A stretch of 64,000 nucleotides of DNA from Arcobacter lacus (GTDB taxonomy: Bacteria; Campylobacterota; Campylobacteria; Campylobacterales; Arcobacteraceae), in assembly GCF_003063295.1 (NCBI RefSeq), contig NZ_MUXF01000004.1:42400-106399 (forward strand), given 5' to 3'. Every line of letters begins with the position of its first letter. The stretch's first letter is position 1. A model generated the notes under the pieces. That model was not told where the DNA came from. It saw nothing but the letters and a program-made list of their open reading frames with translations, and made no database searches. A program made the translations under genes and the position numbers. Positions 19,677 to 31,916 of the stretch are shown piece by piece.

Positions 19677-20468
19677 ATGAAAATGAATAAATTTGAAAAT
19701 ATAAAAACAAGTGATTTTATCATATCTTTTGGAACATTTTTTGAAAATAATCTTGAATTAAAAGATGAAGTTTTAAAAAGTATAGAAAAAAATCAAACAA
19801 AATTTGTATATATGTTTCCTATTGATAATGCAAATTTAAAACCTTTTTACACTCAATTTATAAAGTATGAAGTTGGAAGTGAAGAAGGAATTTGTGCCCT
19901 ACTTCTTGATACTTTTGCAAAAAATTATGATGAAAAAACAAAAAAGTTTATAAATAATCTTGATTTAGGATATATTTCAGCAGAAAGTAGCGCTGGGGAA
20001 GAAGAGTTTGAAGAAGCATTTGAAGATTATAAAAATTCAAATTCTAAAATTTTGATTATTGGTGAAGATATAAAAAATCACGAAAGAGTTGATAATATCA
20101 TCAAATTATTAGCAACTATAAAAAAATATTCAGATTTTGATTTTCTCATTTTAGATGAAGATTTAGAAAATAAAATAAACTCTTGCAAAAATTTTGATTT
20201 AGAAGAGATTGAAGAGTTAAAATCTTTTAATGGAACTTTAGTTTATTCTTTAGTTGGAGTTGATTTACCTGTATTACAAGCGAGTCAAACATTTGCAAAT
20301 ATAGCAAAAGTAAAAGATGGTGAAAATATACAAATTATCTCTAAAAATGAAAAGATAAACAAAATTCTAAAAATAGATGAAAAACTAACAGGAACAGTTG
20401 CTATTTTAAATGTAAAGAATAGTCCAAATGAATACAAATATAAACAAGTAAAGATTGAAAAGGAGTAA
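19677..20468 (+). CDS. Unknown protein, weakly similar in layout to NuoG/molybdopterin-oxidoreductase subdomains
   Basis: A 263-residue soluble protein. Alternating beta/alpha stretches (SDFIISFGTFFENNL, KFVYMFPIDN, SKILIIGEDI, LVYSLVGVDLP) and the end segment ASQTFANIAKVKDG recall the nucleotide-binding-like part of NuoG-type proteins. No cysteine cluster or cofactor motif is present. I treat the similarity as a hint only. It sits 9 bases after the AAA+ gene and 3 bases before mqnD. It may be a chaperone-client partner of the ATPase or a remnant of a respiratory subunit. Confidence 0.5.
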   Translation: MKMNKFENIKTSDFIISFGTFFENNLELKDEVLKSIEKNQTKFVYMFPIDNANLKPFYTQFIKYEVGSEEGICALLLDTFAKNYDEKTKKFINNLDLGYISAESSAGEEEFEEAFEDYKNSNSKILIIGEDIKNHERVDNIIKLLATIKKYSDFDFLILDEDLENKINSCKNFDLEEIEELKSFNGTLVYSLVGVDLPVLQASQTFANIAKVKDGENIQIISKNEKINKILKIDEKLTGTVAILNVKNSPNEYKYKQVKIEKE

Positions 20469-20471
20469 TAT

Positions 20472-21341
20472 ATGAGCAAAATTATTAGTGTAGGTCATTC
20501 ACCTGATGCCGATGATATATTTATGTATTATGCTATTAAATTTGGCTGGGTAAGTTTAGATGACACAAAATTTGAAAATATTGCTTTAGATATAGAGACT
20601 TTAAATCAAGCAACACTAAAAGGCATTTATGATATTTGTGCTATTTCATTTGCTTTATATCCATTTGTAAAAGATGATTATGCTTTACTTAAAACTGCTG
20701 TTTCATTTGGACAAGGTTATGGACCAAAACTTATAAAGAAAAAAGGAACTACTTTAAAAAGAAACTTCAAAGTAGCACTTAGTGGCGAATTTACAACAAA
20801 TGCCCTTTTATTTAAAATTGCTTATCCAGATGCAAGAATTACTTACATGAACTTTTTAGATATAGAAAAAGCAGTTCTTGATGGAACTGTTGATGCTGGA
20901 GTTCTAATCCATGAATCTATTTTAACTTATGATAAAGAGTTAGAAGTTGAACGAGAAATTTGGGATATTTGGGTTGAATTATGTGAAGGAGAAGATTTAC
21001 CTCTTCCACTTGGTGGAATGTGTTTAAGACGTTCTATTCCACTTCATGATGCTATAAAATATGAAAATGCTTTAATAAAAGCTGTTGATGTTGCAAATAA
21101 AAATAGAAAAACTTTAGCTCCAATGTTACTTGAAAAAGGTCTTATCAGAGTTGATGCATCAACTTTAGATAAATATTTAGACCTTTATGCAAATGATACT
21201 TCAGTAAAAATGAGTGAAATCCAATATAAAGCCTTGGATAAACTTTTTAGTTTAGGTTATAAACATGGGCACTATCAAAATTTGATAAAAGCAGAAGATT
21301 TTTTAATTCCAAGCGAATATGAAGAGTTAAGAAGTAGATGA
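20472..21341 (+). CDS. mqnD: 1,4-dihydroxy-6-naphthoate synthase (futalosine menaquinone pathway)
   Basis: MqnD converts cyclic dehypoxanthinylfutalosine to 1,4-dihydroxy-6-naphthoate, a step in the alternative menaquinone route used by Campylobacterota. The 289-residue protein has the periplasmic-binding-protein-like fold of the family, beginning with GHSPDADDIFMYYAI (the family's SPDxxDxF-like signature). DICAISFALYPFV and the LPLPLGGMCLRRSI segment follow. The ATG sits behind AAAAGGAG. The stop overlaps the murB ATG. Confidence 0.9.
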   Translation: MSKIISVGHSPDADDIFMYYAIKFGWVSLDDTKFENIALDIETLNQATLKGIYDICAISFALYPFVKDDYALLKTAVSFGQGYGPKLIKKKGTTLKRNFKVALSGEFTTNALLFKIAYPDARITYMNFLDIEKAVLDGTVDAGVLIHESILTYDKELEVEREIWDIWVELCEGEDLPLPLGGMCLRRSIPLHDAIKYENALIKAVDVANKNRKTLAPMLLEKGLIRVDASTLDKYLDLYANDTSVKMSEIQYKALDKLFSLGYKHGHYQNLIKAEDFLIPSEYEELRSR

Positions 21342-22120
21342 ATAGTGTAAAAATAGTTGACTTTAAAAGATACTCTTCTATTCATATAGGACCTTTAAAA
21401 GAAGTTTTAGTTATAAATGAAATAGGTGATTATAAAGATTATCAAATAATTGGAAGAGCAAATAATCTACTTGTTTCTCCAAATTGTGAAAAAAATTTTG
21501 CCGTTTTAGGTGAAGAATTTGATTATATAAAAGAAGATGAAAAATTTTTATATGTAGGTTGCGCAACAACAAGTGGAAAACTTCTAACATATACAAGAAA
21601 AAATGATATAGCAAATTTAGAATTTTTAGCAAAATTACCTGGAAATTTAGGCGGTTTAGTAAAAATGAATGCTGGACTTAAATCTTGGGAAGTTTTTAAC
21701 TATATTGAAAAAATAAAAACAAAAGATGGATATATCAATAAAGAAAATATTGATTTTTCATATAGAGAAACAAAAATAAATACTATAGTTTATGAAGTAG
21801 TTTTTCGTAAAGAGTATGGCTTTTCACAAGATAGGTTAAAAGAGTTTACAAAAATGCGAGACAACCAACCAAATATGGCAAGTGCAGGAAGCTGTTTTAA
21901 AAATCCAAAAGGTGATTTTGCAGGACGACTTATAGAAGCAGTTGGGCTAAAAGGTCATAAAGTTGGTGATATGGGATTTTCTGAACAACATGCAAATTTT
22001 TTAGTAAATTATGGCGATGGTTCATTTGAAGATGCAATTTATCTAATAAATTTAGCAAAAGAAAAAATCAAAAAAGAGTTCGATATAAATATAGAAGAAG
22101 AGATTATTATTTATAGTTGA
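21338..22120 (+). CDS. murB: UDP-N-acetylenolpyruvoylglucosamine reductase MurB
   Basis: MurB reduces UDP-GlcNAc-enolpyruvate to UDP-MurNAc using FAD and NADPH, the second committed step of peptidoglycan synthesis. The 260-residue product has the FAD-binding segments IIGRANNLLV and LAKLPGNLGGLVKMNAG. It also has ASAGSCFKNPKG, where the serine is the expected proton donor, and a C-terminal glutamate near the end of the protein. It is compact, as in other Campylobacterota. It overlaps mqnD by 4 bases. Confidence 0.93.
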   Translation: MNSVKIVDFKRYSSIHIGPLKEVLVINEIGDYKDYQIIGRANNLLVSPNCEKNFAVLGEEFDYIKEDEKFLYVGCATTSGKLLTYTRKNDIANLEFLAKLPGNLGGLVKMNAGLKSWEVFNYIEKIKTKDGYINKENIDFSYRETKINTIVYEVVFRKEYGFSQDRLKEFTKMRDNQPNMASAGSCFKNPKGDFAGRLIEAVGLKGHKVGDMGFSEQHANFLVNYGDGSFEDAIYLINLAKEKIKKEFDINIEEEIIIYS

Positions 22121-22195
22121 TTTTACTTTTTGACTAATTAAAGCTTTAATATTTACAAAAATTACCTATACATTATTATAATATTACACTTTTTA

Positions 22196-22204
22196 TGTTA
22201 GAAT
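22196..22204 (+). promoter_or_regulatory. Extended -10 promoter of topA
   Basis: TGTTAGAAT matches an extended -10 (TGn plus TAGAAT), 32 bases before the topA GTG. A further TATAAT lies upstream at 22177-22182. Campylobacterota vegetative promoters commonly have a strong -10 and no clear -35, which fits the AT-rich region above. Confidence 0.45.
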
Positions 22205-22236
22205 TCAACCTTTTAGAAAATACGAAGGCAGTTTAA

Positions 22237-24585
22237 GTGAAAAATTTAGTAATAGTGGAGTCTCCAGCAAAAGCAAAAACAATCTCAAAATTCTTAGGTA
22301 ATGATTTTATTGTTATGGCTTCTATGGGGCATGTAAGAGATTTACCAAAATCAAGTTTAGGGTTTGACCCTGATGATAATTTTAAACCAAAATATCAAAT
22401 TAGTACAGATAAGAAAAAAGTAATTGCAGATTTAAAAAAACAAATTTCAAAAGACACCACAATTTACCTAGCAGCCGATGAAGATAGAGAGGGAGAAGCT
22501 ATTGCTTGGCACTTAATTCCTGCCCTTAAAATCGAAAAAAATCCAATAAAAAGAATAGTTTTTCACGAAATTACAAAAGATGCCATTTTAAAGGCTTTAG
22601 AAAATCCAAGAGATGTTGATCAAAATTTAGTTGATGCTCAACAAGCAAGACGTATTTTAGATAGAGCTGTTGGTTATGAACTTTCACCACTTTTATGGAA
22701 AAAAGTAAGATATGGTTTAAGTGCAGGAAGAGTTCAAAGTGTTGCAGTTAGAATAATCGTAGATAGAGAAAATGAAATAAGAGCTTTTGTTCCAGAAGAG
22801 TATTGGAAAATAAAAGCTGATTTCATAAATCCTGAGTTAAAAGCTGAACTTGCAAAAGAAAATGGAAAAACTCTAAAAATTTCAAATGAAAAACAAGCTT
22901 TAGAAATTGAGGCTTCATTAAAACAAGGAAGTTATAAATTAGTAGATATTGAAGAAAAAGAGAGTACTAGAAATCCTGCTGCTCCTTTTACAACTTCAAC
23001 TTTACAACAAGAAGCAAGTAGAAAACTTGGGTTTTCAGTTAAACAAACAATGATTATAGCTCAACAACTTTATGAAGGAAATGTAGGAAATATTCCAAAT
23101 CATACAGGTGGACTTATAACTTATATGAGAACAGACTCTTTAAATCTTTCAACAGTTGCTACAACTGCAGCAAAAGCTGTAATTGAAGAAGAGTATGGAA
23201 AAGAGTATGCTTTAAATAAACCTCGAGTTTATACAACAAAATCAAAAGGTGCACAAGAGGCTCACGAAGCAATTCGTCCTGTAAATCTTGCTTTAAGACC
23301 AAGTCAAATAAAAGAGTTTGTTGAACCTGCTCAATATAGACTTTATAGCCTTATTTGGAAAAGAACACTTGCTACTCAAATGGCTCAAGCAAAAATAGCA
23401 AATACAACTTATAAAATTGAAGCTGGGAAAAATAAAGAGTTTGAATTCCAAGTAAAAGGTCAAAGAATTATTTTTGCTGGATTTATGAAAGCTTATACAG
23501 AAGGTAGTGATAATCCAGAGGCTGCACTTGATAGTAGTGAGAAAATTTTACCAAATATAAAAGAAGGTACTATTTTAGAATTAGAAAAACTAGAAAGTGA
23601 GCAAAATTTTACAAAACCACCTGCTCGTTATACAGAAGCCTCTTTAGTTAAAAAATTAGAAAGTGAAGGAATTGGTCGTCCATCAACTTATGCTCCAACT
23701 ATTTCAACTATTCAAGCAAGAGAATATGTAAGTAAAACAGAAGATAACAAATTGGTTCCAACACAAACAGGCGAAATTGTAAATAGTTTTTTAGTTGACC
23801 ATTTCTCAAATATTGTGGATTTAGGTTTTACAGCAAAAATTGAAGAAGAGTTTGATGAAATTGCAGAAGGAAAAATTGCTTGGGAAAAAGTAATGAAAAA
23901 CTTCTATGGTAGTTTCAAAAAAACTATTGATGAAAAAGAAGAGAGTGTTAGTAAAAGTGATTATTTACAAGTAAGAGAACTTGGAATTGATCCAAAATCT
24001 GGAAAACCAATAAGTGCAAGAGTTGGAAGATTTGGTCCATTTGTACAAATTGGAACAAAAGATGATGAAGAAAAACCAAAATTTGTAGCAATTCCTGATA
24101 ATTTGAATATGGATACAATTACACTTGAAGAAGCTTTATTTTTATTTAATCTTCCAAGAGTTGTTGGAAATACACAAAATGGTGATGAAATAAAAGCAAA
24201 TATTGGAAGATTTGGTCCATATTTACAAGTAAAAACTAAATTTTACTCACTTAAAACTGATGATCCTTATACTATTGATTTAAATAGAGCATTAGAAATA
24301 ATAAAAGATATAGATGAAGCAAAAGAAAAATCAACTATAAAAACTTTTGATAAAGAAAAAATTCAAATTCTTGTTGGTCAATATGGTCCATACATTAAAC
24401 AAGGAAGAAAAAATTTCAAAATTCCAAAAGGTAAAAATGCTGAAGAGTTAACTGTAGAAGAGTGCTTAGAAATTATAGAAAAAGATTCTAAAGGTTCAAC
24501 AAAAAGAACAACGACAAAAAAATCTGCTACAGAAAAGAAAACTACGGCAAAAAAAACTACAAAAAAAAGCACTGACAAGAAATAA
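22237..24585 (+). CDS. topA: DNA topoisomerase I
   Basis: TopA relaxes negative supercoils by transient single-strand cleavage. The 782-residue protein starts with the TOPRIM domain (LVIVESPAKAKTISKFLG, acidic triad region ADEDREGEAIAWH). The active-site tyrosine is Y296 in GGLITYMRTDS. Zinc-finger cysteine quartets are missing. Instead the C-terminal part has Topo_C-type repeats (GRFGPFVQIG, GRFGPYLQVK, GQYGPYIKQGRKNFKIPKG). It ends in a lysine/threonine-rich low-complexity tail that should bind DNA non-specifically. The start is GTG behind GAAGG. Confidence 0.97.
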   Translation: MKNLVIVESPAKAKTISKFLGNDFIVMASMGHVRDLPKSSLGFDPDDNFKPKYQISTDKKKVIADLKKQISKDTTIYLAADEDREGEAIAWHLIPALKIEKNPIKRIVFHEITKDAILKALENPRDVDQNLVDAQQARRILDRAVGYELSPLLWKKVRYGLSAGRVQSVAVRIIVDRENEIRAFVPEEYWKIKADFINPELKAELAKENGKTLKISNEKQALEIEASLKQGSYKLVDIEEKESTRNPAAPFTTSTLQQEASRKLGFSVKQTMIIAQQLYEGNVGNIPNHTGGLITYMRTDSLNLSTVATTAAKAVIEEEYGKEYALNKPRVYTTKSKGAQEAHEAIRPVNLALRPSQIKEFVEPAQYRLYSLIWKRTLATQMAQAKIANTTYKIEAGKNKEFEFQVKGQRIIFAGFMKAYTEGSDNPEAALDSSEKILPNIKEGTILELEKLESEQNFTKPPARYTEASLVKKLESEGIGRPSTYAPTISTIQAREYVSKTEDNKLVPTQTGEIVNSFLVDHFSNIVDLGFTAKIEEEFDEIAEGKIAWEKVMKNFYGSFKKTIDEKEESVSKSDYLQVRELGIDPKSGKPISARVGRFGPFVQIGTKDDEEKPKFVAIPDNLNMDTITLEEALFLFNLPRVVGNTQNGDEIKANIGRFGPYLQVKTKFYSLKTDDPYTIDLNRALEIIKDIDEAKEKSTIKTFDKEKIQILVGQYGPYIKQGRKNFKIPKGKNAEELTVEECLEIIEKDSKGSTKRTTTKKSATEKKTTAKKTTKKSTDKK

Positions 24586-25097
24586 TGAAAATTGGCATTT
24601 TATCTGATAGTCACCTAAAAAGTGACTATGCAAAAGAGGTAATTGATTTATTAAAAGAAAAAGATTGTGAATATCTGATTCATGCTGGAGACTTTTGTTG
24701 TGAAAAAAATCTTCAACTATTAAAAGAATCAAATCTAAAATATATTGTAGTTTTTGGAAACAATGATAGAAATTCATTCGATTTAGCTTCTAAATACAAT
24801 ATAAAAACTGAACCATACTATTTCAAAATAGAAGATTTAAAATTTAAACTTATGCATTTGCCATATCACTTAACTCCAGACAGTAATATAGTTATTTTTG
24901 GGCATACACATAAGTTTCATTGTGAATATAATAATAAAACTCTGTTTTTAAATCCAGGAGAAGTTTGTGCAAGAGAAGAACCAGTAATTTCATGTATGAA
25001 ACTTGAAATTAATGAAAATGAGTATATAATCACTCGCTATTTTAGAAATATAAATGAAAACAATTTTATGAAAGAAGAGTTTAAATATGAGCGATAA
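24585..25097 (+). CDS. YfcE/MJ0936-type metallophosphoesterase
   Basis: A 170-residue calcineurin-like phosphodiesterase with the full set of metal-binding motifs: SDSH near the start, HAGDF, GNND, MHLP and GHTH, plus LNPGE. The family hydrolyses phosphodiesters in vitro; the natural substrate is generally undefined. Its ATG overlaps the topA stop by one base (TAATG) and its own 3' end overlaps bioB, so it is translated as part of the topA-bioB unit. Confidence 0.88.
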   Translation: MKIGILSDSHLKSDYAKEVIDLLKEKDCEYLIHAGDFCCEKNLQLLKESNLKYIVVFGNNDRNSFDLASKYNIKTEPYYFKIEDLKFKLMHLPYHLTPDSNIVIFGHTHKFHCEYNNKTLFLNPGEVCAREEPVISCMKLEINENEYIITRYFRNINENNFMKEEFKYER

Positions 25098-25935
25098 TAA
25101 AATTTATTTATGTGCAATATCAAATATAGAAAGTGGTACTTGCAATGAAGACTGTAAGTTCTGTACTCAAAGTGTAAAGTACAAAGCAAATATAGAAAGA
25201 TATAGAAGAAAAGAGATTGAAGATATTGTAAATGAAGCAAAAAAAGCAAGAGCAAACCAAGCTGTTGGATTTTGTTTAGTTACAGCAGGAACTGGTCTTG
25301 ATGATAAAAGACTAGATTATGTATGTCGTGCAGCTGATGCTGTTCATAAAGCCGTTCCAGATATTTCACTTATTGCCTGTAATGGAATTGCAACTTATGA
25401 GCAATTAAAAGAGTTAAAAAAACATGGAATAGAAAACTATAATCATAATTTAGAAACAGCTAGAGAGTTTTACAATGAAATTTGTACAACGCATTCTTGG
25501 GATGCTAGATACGAAACTTGCTTAAATGCAAAAAAAGCTGGTTTACATTTATGTACTGGTGGAATTTTTGGTTTAGGTGAAACTCAAGAAAATAGAATCT
25601 CAATGCTTGAATCTATTGCAAGTTTAGAACCTATGTCAGTTCCAATCAACTTTTTTCATCCAAATGATGCACTACCATTAGTAAAAAATCCTCTATCAAA
25701 ACAAGAAGCTTTTGATTTAGTAAAACTTGCAAGAAGTTATCTTCCAAATCAAATGTTAATGATTGCTGGAGGTAGAGAATTAATGTTTGGTGAAGAACAA
25801 TATGATGTATTTAAACATGGAGCAAATGCTTTAGTTGTTGGAGATTATTTAACAACTGGAGGAAGAGATGCACAAGATGATATAGATGCTGTTACAGCTT
25901 TAGGATATGAAATAGCTTTCGCTTGTCATCAATAA
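25087..25935 (+). CDS. bioB: Biotin synthase
   Basis: BioB inserts sulfur into dethiobiotin using two Fe-S clusters and S-adenosylmethionine. The 282-residue TIM barrel carries the radical-SAM triad in CNEDCKFC and the NHNLET-like segment YNHNLETA. Further cysteines suit the auxiliary 2Fe-2S cluster (HLCTGGIFGLGE). This is the shorter Campylobacterota form. Its ATG lies inside the end of the phosphoesterase gene. A bidirectional hairpin follows the stop. Confidence 0.95.
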   Translation: MSDNKIYLCAISNIESGTCNEDCKFCTQSVKYKANIERYRRKEIEDIVNEAKKARANQAVGFCLVTAGTGLDDKRLDYVCRAADAVHKAVPDISLIACNGIATYEQLKELKKHGIENYNHNLETAREFYNEICTTHSWDARYETCLNAKKAGLHLCTGGIFGLGETQENRISMLESIASLEPMSVPINFFHPNDALPLVKNPLSKQEAFDLVKLARSYLPNQMLMIAGGRELMFGEEQYDVFKHGANALVVGDYLTTGGRDAQDDIDAVTALGYEIAFACHQ

Positions 25936-25963
25936 TAAAAGTAAGAAAATTCTTACTTTTATT
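25934..25963. terminator. Bidirectional terminator between bioB and the AMIN-domain gene
   Basis: A perfect 14-bp stem, arms AATAAAAGTAAGAA and TTCTTACTTTTATT with a 2-base loop. The A-rich and T-rich outer ends act as the U-tract in either direction. It lies exactly at the junction of two convergent genes and overlaps both stop regions. Confidence 0.85.
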
Positions 25964-26678
25964 TAGAAGTAATAGTTACAATGTTATCTTTATAATCTAC
26001 ACTATATTTTGAAGTTTTATTTGCTAATTCAACAGCAACTCTAAAATAACCTGCTTTTTCATGATTTCCAACAGCAATTGACTTAAAATTCTTTGAACTC
26101 AAATTATCTTTTTTTGAATTGAATGAAACTTTACCTTTAAAATCAAAAGCTAATTTCTTCTCTTTTTCAACAGAAAATTTTTTAAACATTTCATACGTAG
26201 TATGTATTAATATTTTATTATCATTAAATTCCAATTTTACAAATGGTAAAATATTTTTTGCTGTTAAAGCTTCATTATCATCCGTAATATCAGCTCTTGG
26301 TTTTACATATACAACTTGCTCTGGTTCCTTTTTAGCAACTTCTTTTTTTACGATTTCTTTTGTTTTTTGTTCAGCTTGTTGTTTTGTTTTTTGAATTAAA
26401 GAATCAACTTCTTGTTTAGTATATGTTTTTGGTGCAACTACGGCAGGAGGTACAGTAGTAGTTGTTTTTTTTACAGCTTCATTTTTATTTGCATTTTGCA
26501 TTTGTTGTTGTACTTTTTTTATATATTCTGCTTCTTGAATTGCTTCAGGTGTAGTTAAATTTTCATTAAACTCGTACATTTTCCCTGTTTCTTCTTCATA
26601 CAAAGCAAATGGATTTTCTCTTGCACTTAAACTCACTGCTAACAAAGTACTTAATGTAAATAAAAATAAAGTTTTCAT
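25959..26678 (-). CDS. Secreted AMIN-domain protein
   Basis: A 239-residue exported protein with signal peptide MKTLFLFTLSTLLAVSLSA. A Lys/Gln/Thr/Pro-rich linker with coiled-coil tendency follows (about 50-125). The C-terminal beta-rich domain resembles AMIN (FVKLEFNDNKILIHT, then FRVAVELANKTSKYSVDY and IVTITSK). AMIN domains target proteins to the periplasmic cell wall or secretin complexes. It overlaps the upstream FtsB-like gene by 4 bases, suggesting an envelope or division role. There is no amidase catalytic domain. Confidence 0.75.
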   Translation of the reverse strand: MKTLFLFTLSTLLAVSLSARENPFALYEEETGKMYEFNENLTTPEAIQEAEYIKKVQQQMQNANKNEAVKKTTTTVPPAVVAPKTYTKQEVDSLIQKTKQQAEQKTKEIVKKEVAKKEPEQVVYVKPRADITDDNEALTAKNILPFVKLEFNDNKILIHTTYEMFKKFSVEKEKKLAFDFKGKVSFNSKKDNLSSKNFKSIAVGNHEKAGYFRVAVELANKTSKYSVDYKDNIVTITSK

Positions 26679-26920
26679 TCTTCTGGCTCCAAATTTTTTA
26701 GTTCAAAATACTCTTTTTGTAAATAAGCATTTTCCCTTTGTAATCTTAATATTTCACTTTCTAACCACTCTTTTTTGTGTTTTAAATCACTATAAACTTG
26801 TAAAGAGTTATCTCCAAAGAGAACATTAACTGTGTGATATGAAAGATATATCGTAGCCAGCAGTGATATACTTACTACTAAGATAAATCCTCCGTATCCT
26901 TTAGTTTTTTTTTGTTTCAT
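26675..26920 (-). CDS. FtsB/DivIC-like septum formation initiator protein
   Basis: An 81-residue bitopic protein: a short basic cytoplasmic tail (MKQKKTKGYGG), one membrane helix (about 12-32) and a periplasmic leucine/glutamate coiled coil (SEILRLQRENAYLQKEYFELKN). That layout is typical of FtsB/DivIC, which bridge FtsQ and FtsL in the divisome. It lies 3 bases after eno, the same eno-ftsB neighbourhood seen in many proteobacteria, which supports the call. Confidence 0.8.
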   Translation of the reverse strand: MKQKKTKGYGGFILVVSISLLATIYLSYHTVNVLFGDNSLQVYSDLKHKKEWLESEILRLQRENAYLQKEYFELKNLEPEE

Positions 26921-26923
26921 ATA

Positions 26924-28273
<1,350 letters not shown>

Positions 28274-28297
28274 TTAATGTAGAAATTTTTAAGAAGT

Positions 28298-28323
28298 TAA
28301 TCAAAGGAAAAATCCTTTGATTA
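28298..28323 (-). terminator. Terminator-type hairpin of recA
   Basis: An 11-bp perfect stem, arms TAATCAAAGGA and TCCTTTGATTA around an AAAA loop, starting 1 base after the recA stop codon. A T-poor but AT-rich stretch follows on the minus strand. Confidence 0.65.
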
Positions 28324-28324
28324 T

Positions 28325-29374
28325 TTAGTCGTCTAAACCAGATATATCATCGCTATCATCAGTTCCACTTGTTATAAGCTCATCATTTACACCCATAGAT
28401 TCAAGAATTTTATTTTCAATCTCACGTGCAACTTCTGGATTATCTTTTAAGAATACTTTAGAGTTTTCTCTTCCTTGTCCAATTTTTGAATCTCCATAGC
28501 TAAACCAAGCACCAGCTTTATCAACAATATCAAGTTTTACACCATAATCAACAAGCTCACCAGTTTTTGAAATACCTTCACCAAACATAATATCAAACTC
28601 TGCTTGCTTAAATGGTGCTGCAACTTTATTTTTTACAACTTTTACTTTTACTCTATTTCCAATTGAGTTTTCACCTTGTTTAAGTGTTGCTATTCTTCTA
28701 ATATCAAGTCTAACTGAAGAGTAAAATTTAAGTGCATTTCCACCTGTTGTTGTTTCTGGACTTCCATATCCTGTCATACCAATTTTCATTCTTATTTGGT
28801 TAATAAATATAACTGTACAATTCATTTTGCTTAAAAGTCCTGTTACTTTTCTTAAAGCTTTACTCATAAGTCTTGCTTGAACTCCAACTTGTTGGTCATC
28901 CATATCACCATCAATTTCTACTTTTGGAGTTAATGCAGCAACTGAATCTACAACTACTAAATCTACTGCTCCACTTCTAATAACAGTTTCAAGTATTTCT
29001 AAAGCTTGCTCACCAAAATCTGGTTGAGAAACAAGAAGATTATCTGTATCAACACCAATATCTTTTGCATATTTTACATCAAGTGCATGTTCTGCATCAA
29101 TAAATGCACAAACGCCACCAGCTTTTTGAGCTTCTGCAATTGCATGAAGTGTTAGTGTAGTTTTTCCAGAGCTTTCTGGTCCATAGATTTCAATTACTCT
29201 TCCTCTTGGAAGTCCTCCAACACCTAAAGCTAGATCAAGACCAAGTGATCCTGTACTAATAGTTTCAACAGGAATAACTTCTTTATCTCCAAGTCTAATT
29301 AAAGTACCTTTTCCAAAAGCTTTATCTATTTGTTTTATAGCTAGCTCTAACGATTTTTTTTGATTTTCATCCAT
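28325..29374 (-). CDS. recA: Recombinase RecA
   Basis: RecA drives homologous recombination and SOS co-protease activity. The 349-residue protein has Walker A (GPESSGKT), Walker B ([10 protein letters not shown]), the L1/L2 DNA-binding loops ([13 protein letters not shown] and [22 protein letters not shown]) and an acidic C-terminal tail ([13 protein letters not shown]). Nothing is missing. It stands alone between the eno cluster and the glycosylation island, with a hairpin after its stop. Confidence 0.98.
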   Translation of the reverse strand: MDENQKKSLELAIKQIDKAFGKGTLIRLGDKEVIPVETISTGSLGLDLALGVGGLPRGRVIEIYGPESSGKTTLTLHAIAEAQKAGGVCAFIDAEHALDVKYAKDIGVDTDNLLVSQPDFGEQALEILETVIRSGAVDLVVVDSVAALTPKVEIDGDMDDQQVGVQARLMSKALRKVTGLLSKMNCTVIFINQIRMKIGMTGYGSPETTTGGNALKFYSSVRLDIRRIATLKQGENSIGNRVKVKVVKNKVAAPFKQAEFDIMFGEGISKTGELVDYGVKLDIVDKAGAWFSYGDSKIGQGRENSKVFLKDNPEVAREIENKILESMGVNDELITSGTDDSDDISGLDD

Positions 29375-29475
29375 AATTTACTTCCTATTATTGTTTTTTT
29401 TTATATTTTATGTTTGGATTTTAGCAGATTTTTTTTAAACATTGAAATTTCATTACATTTTGTAATATTTTTATT

Positions 29476-29670
29476 TTAAATATTATCTTTTTCTATTTTT
29501 TCTATGCTTTCAATAGTTTTTATATGAGAGTTAACTCTTTTTTGCATATTATGCGATTTTATATGTTTTGCTAAAATTTTTGTATATTTTTTATAATTTC
29601 TTGAATCTTTTTCAAAAGTTGCAAGTTTTTGTTGTATTTTTAAAATATCTTCTGGGATTATGTTTTGCAT
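29476..29670 (-). CDS. Possible small basic helical protein
   Basis: A 64-residue frame upstream of recA on the same strand. The product is highly charged (Lys/Glu/Ile) and likely all-helical, without membrane segment or recognised motif. AAGG lies about 14 bases before the ATG, a longer spacing than usual. It may be a real small gene or chance in AT-rich sequence; the protein-like mix of residues makes me lean slightly towards real. Confidence 0.4.
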   Translation of the reverse strand: MQNIIPEDILKIQQKLATFEKDSRNYKKYTKILAKHIKSHNMQKRVNSHIKTIESIEKIEKDNI

Positions 29671-29751
29671 ATCTAAAAATTTACCTTAATATAAAATGTA
29701 ATTTTCAATTATTGCATATAAACTATTAAAATATAAAATAAATGTAATATT

Positions 29752-29760
29752 TGATATTAT
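29752..29760 (+). promoter_or_regulatory. Extended -10 promoter of the pseB operon
   Basis: TGATATTAT fits an extended -10 element, giving a start site near 29767 and a leader of about 30 bases with AAGG before the pseB ATG. The region above is phased AT-rich DNA, as usual for vegetative promoters in this phylum. Confidence 0.45.
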
Positions 29761-29796
29761 ATTCTAAAGATTAAAATACTCGAATAAGGTTTTTAA

Positions 29797-31908
<2,112 letters not shown>

Positions 31909-31916
<8 letters not shown>

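Noticed and set aside
24496..24777. Minus-strand frames opposite the topA tail
   Set aside because: They are shadows of the Lys/Thr-rich low-complexity tail of topA, giving Phe/Cys-rich translations unlike a real protein.
29449..29464. Short inverted repeat ATTACA/TGTAAT upstream of recA as a LexA-type box
   Set aside because: Only six-base arms in very AT-rich DNA, with no resemblance to a known SOS box; Campylobacterota generally lack LexA.
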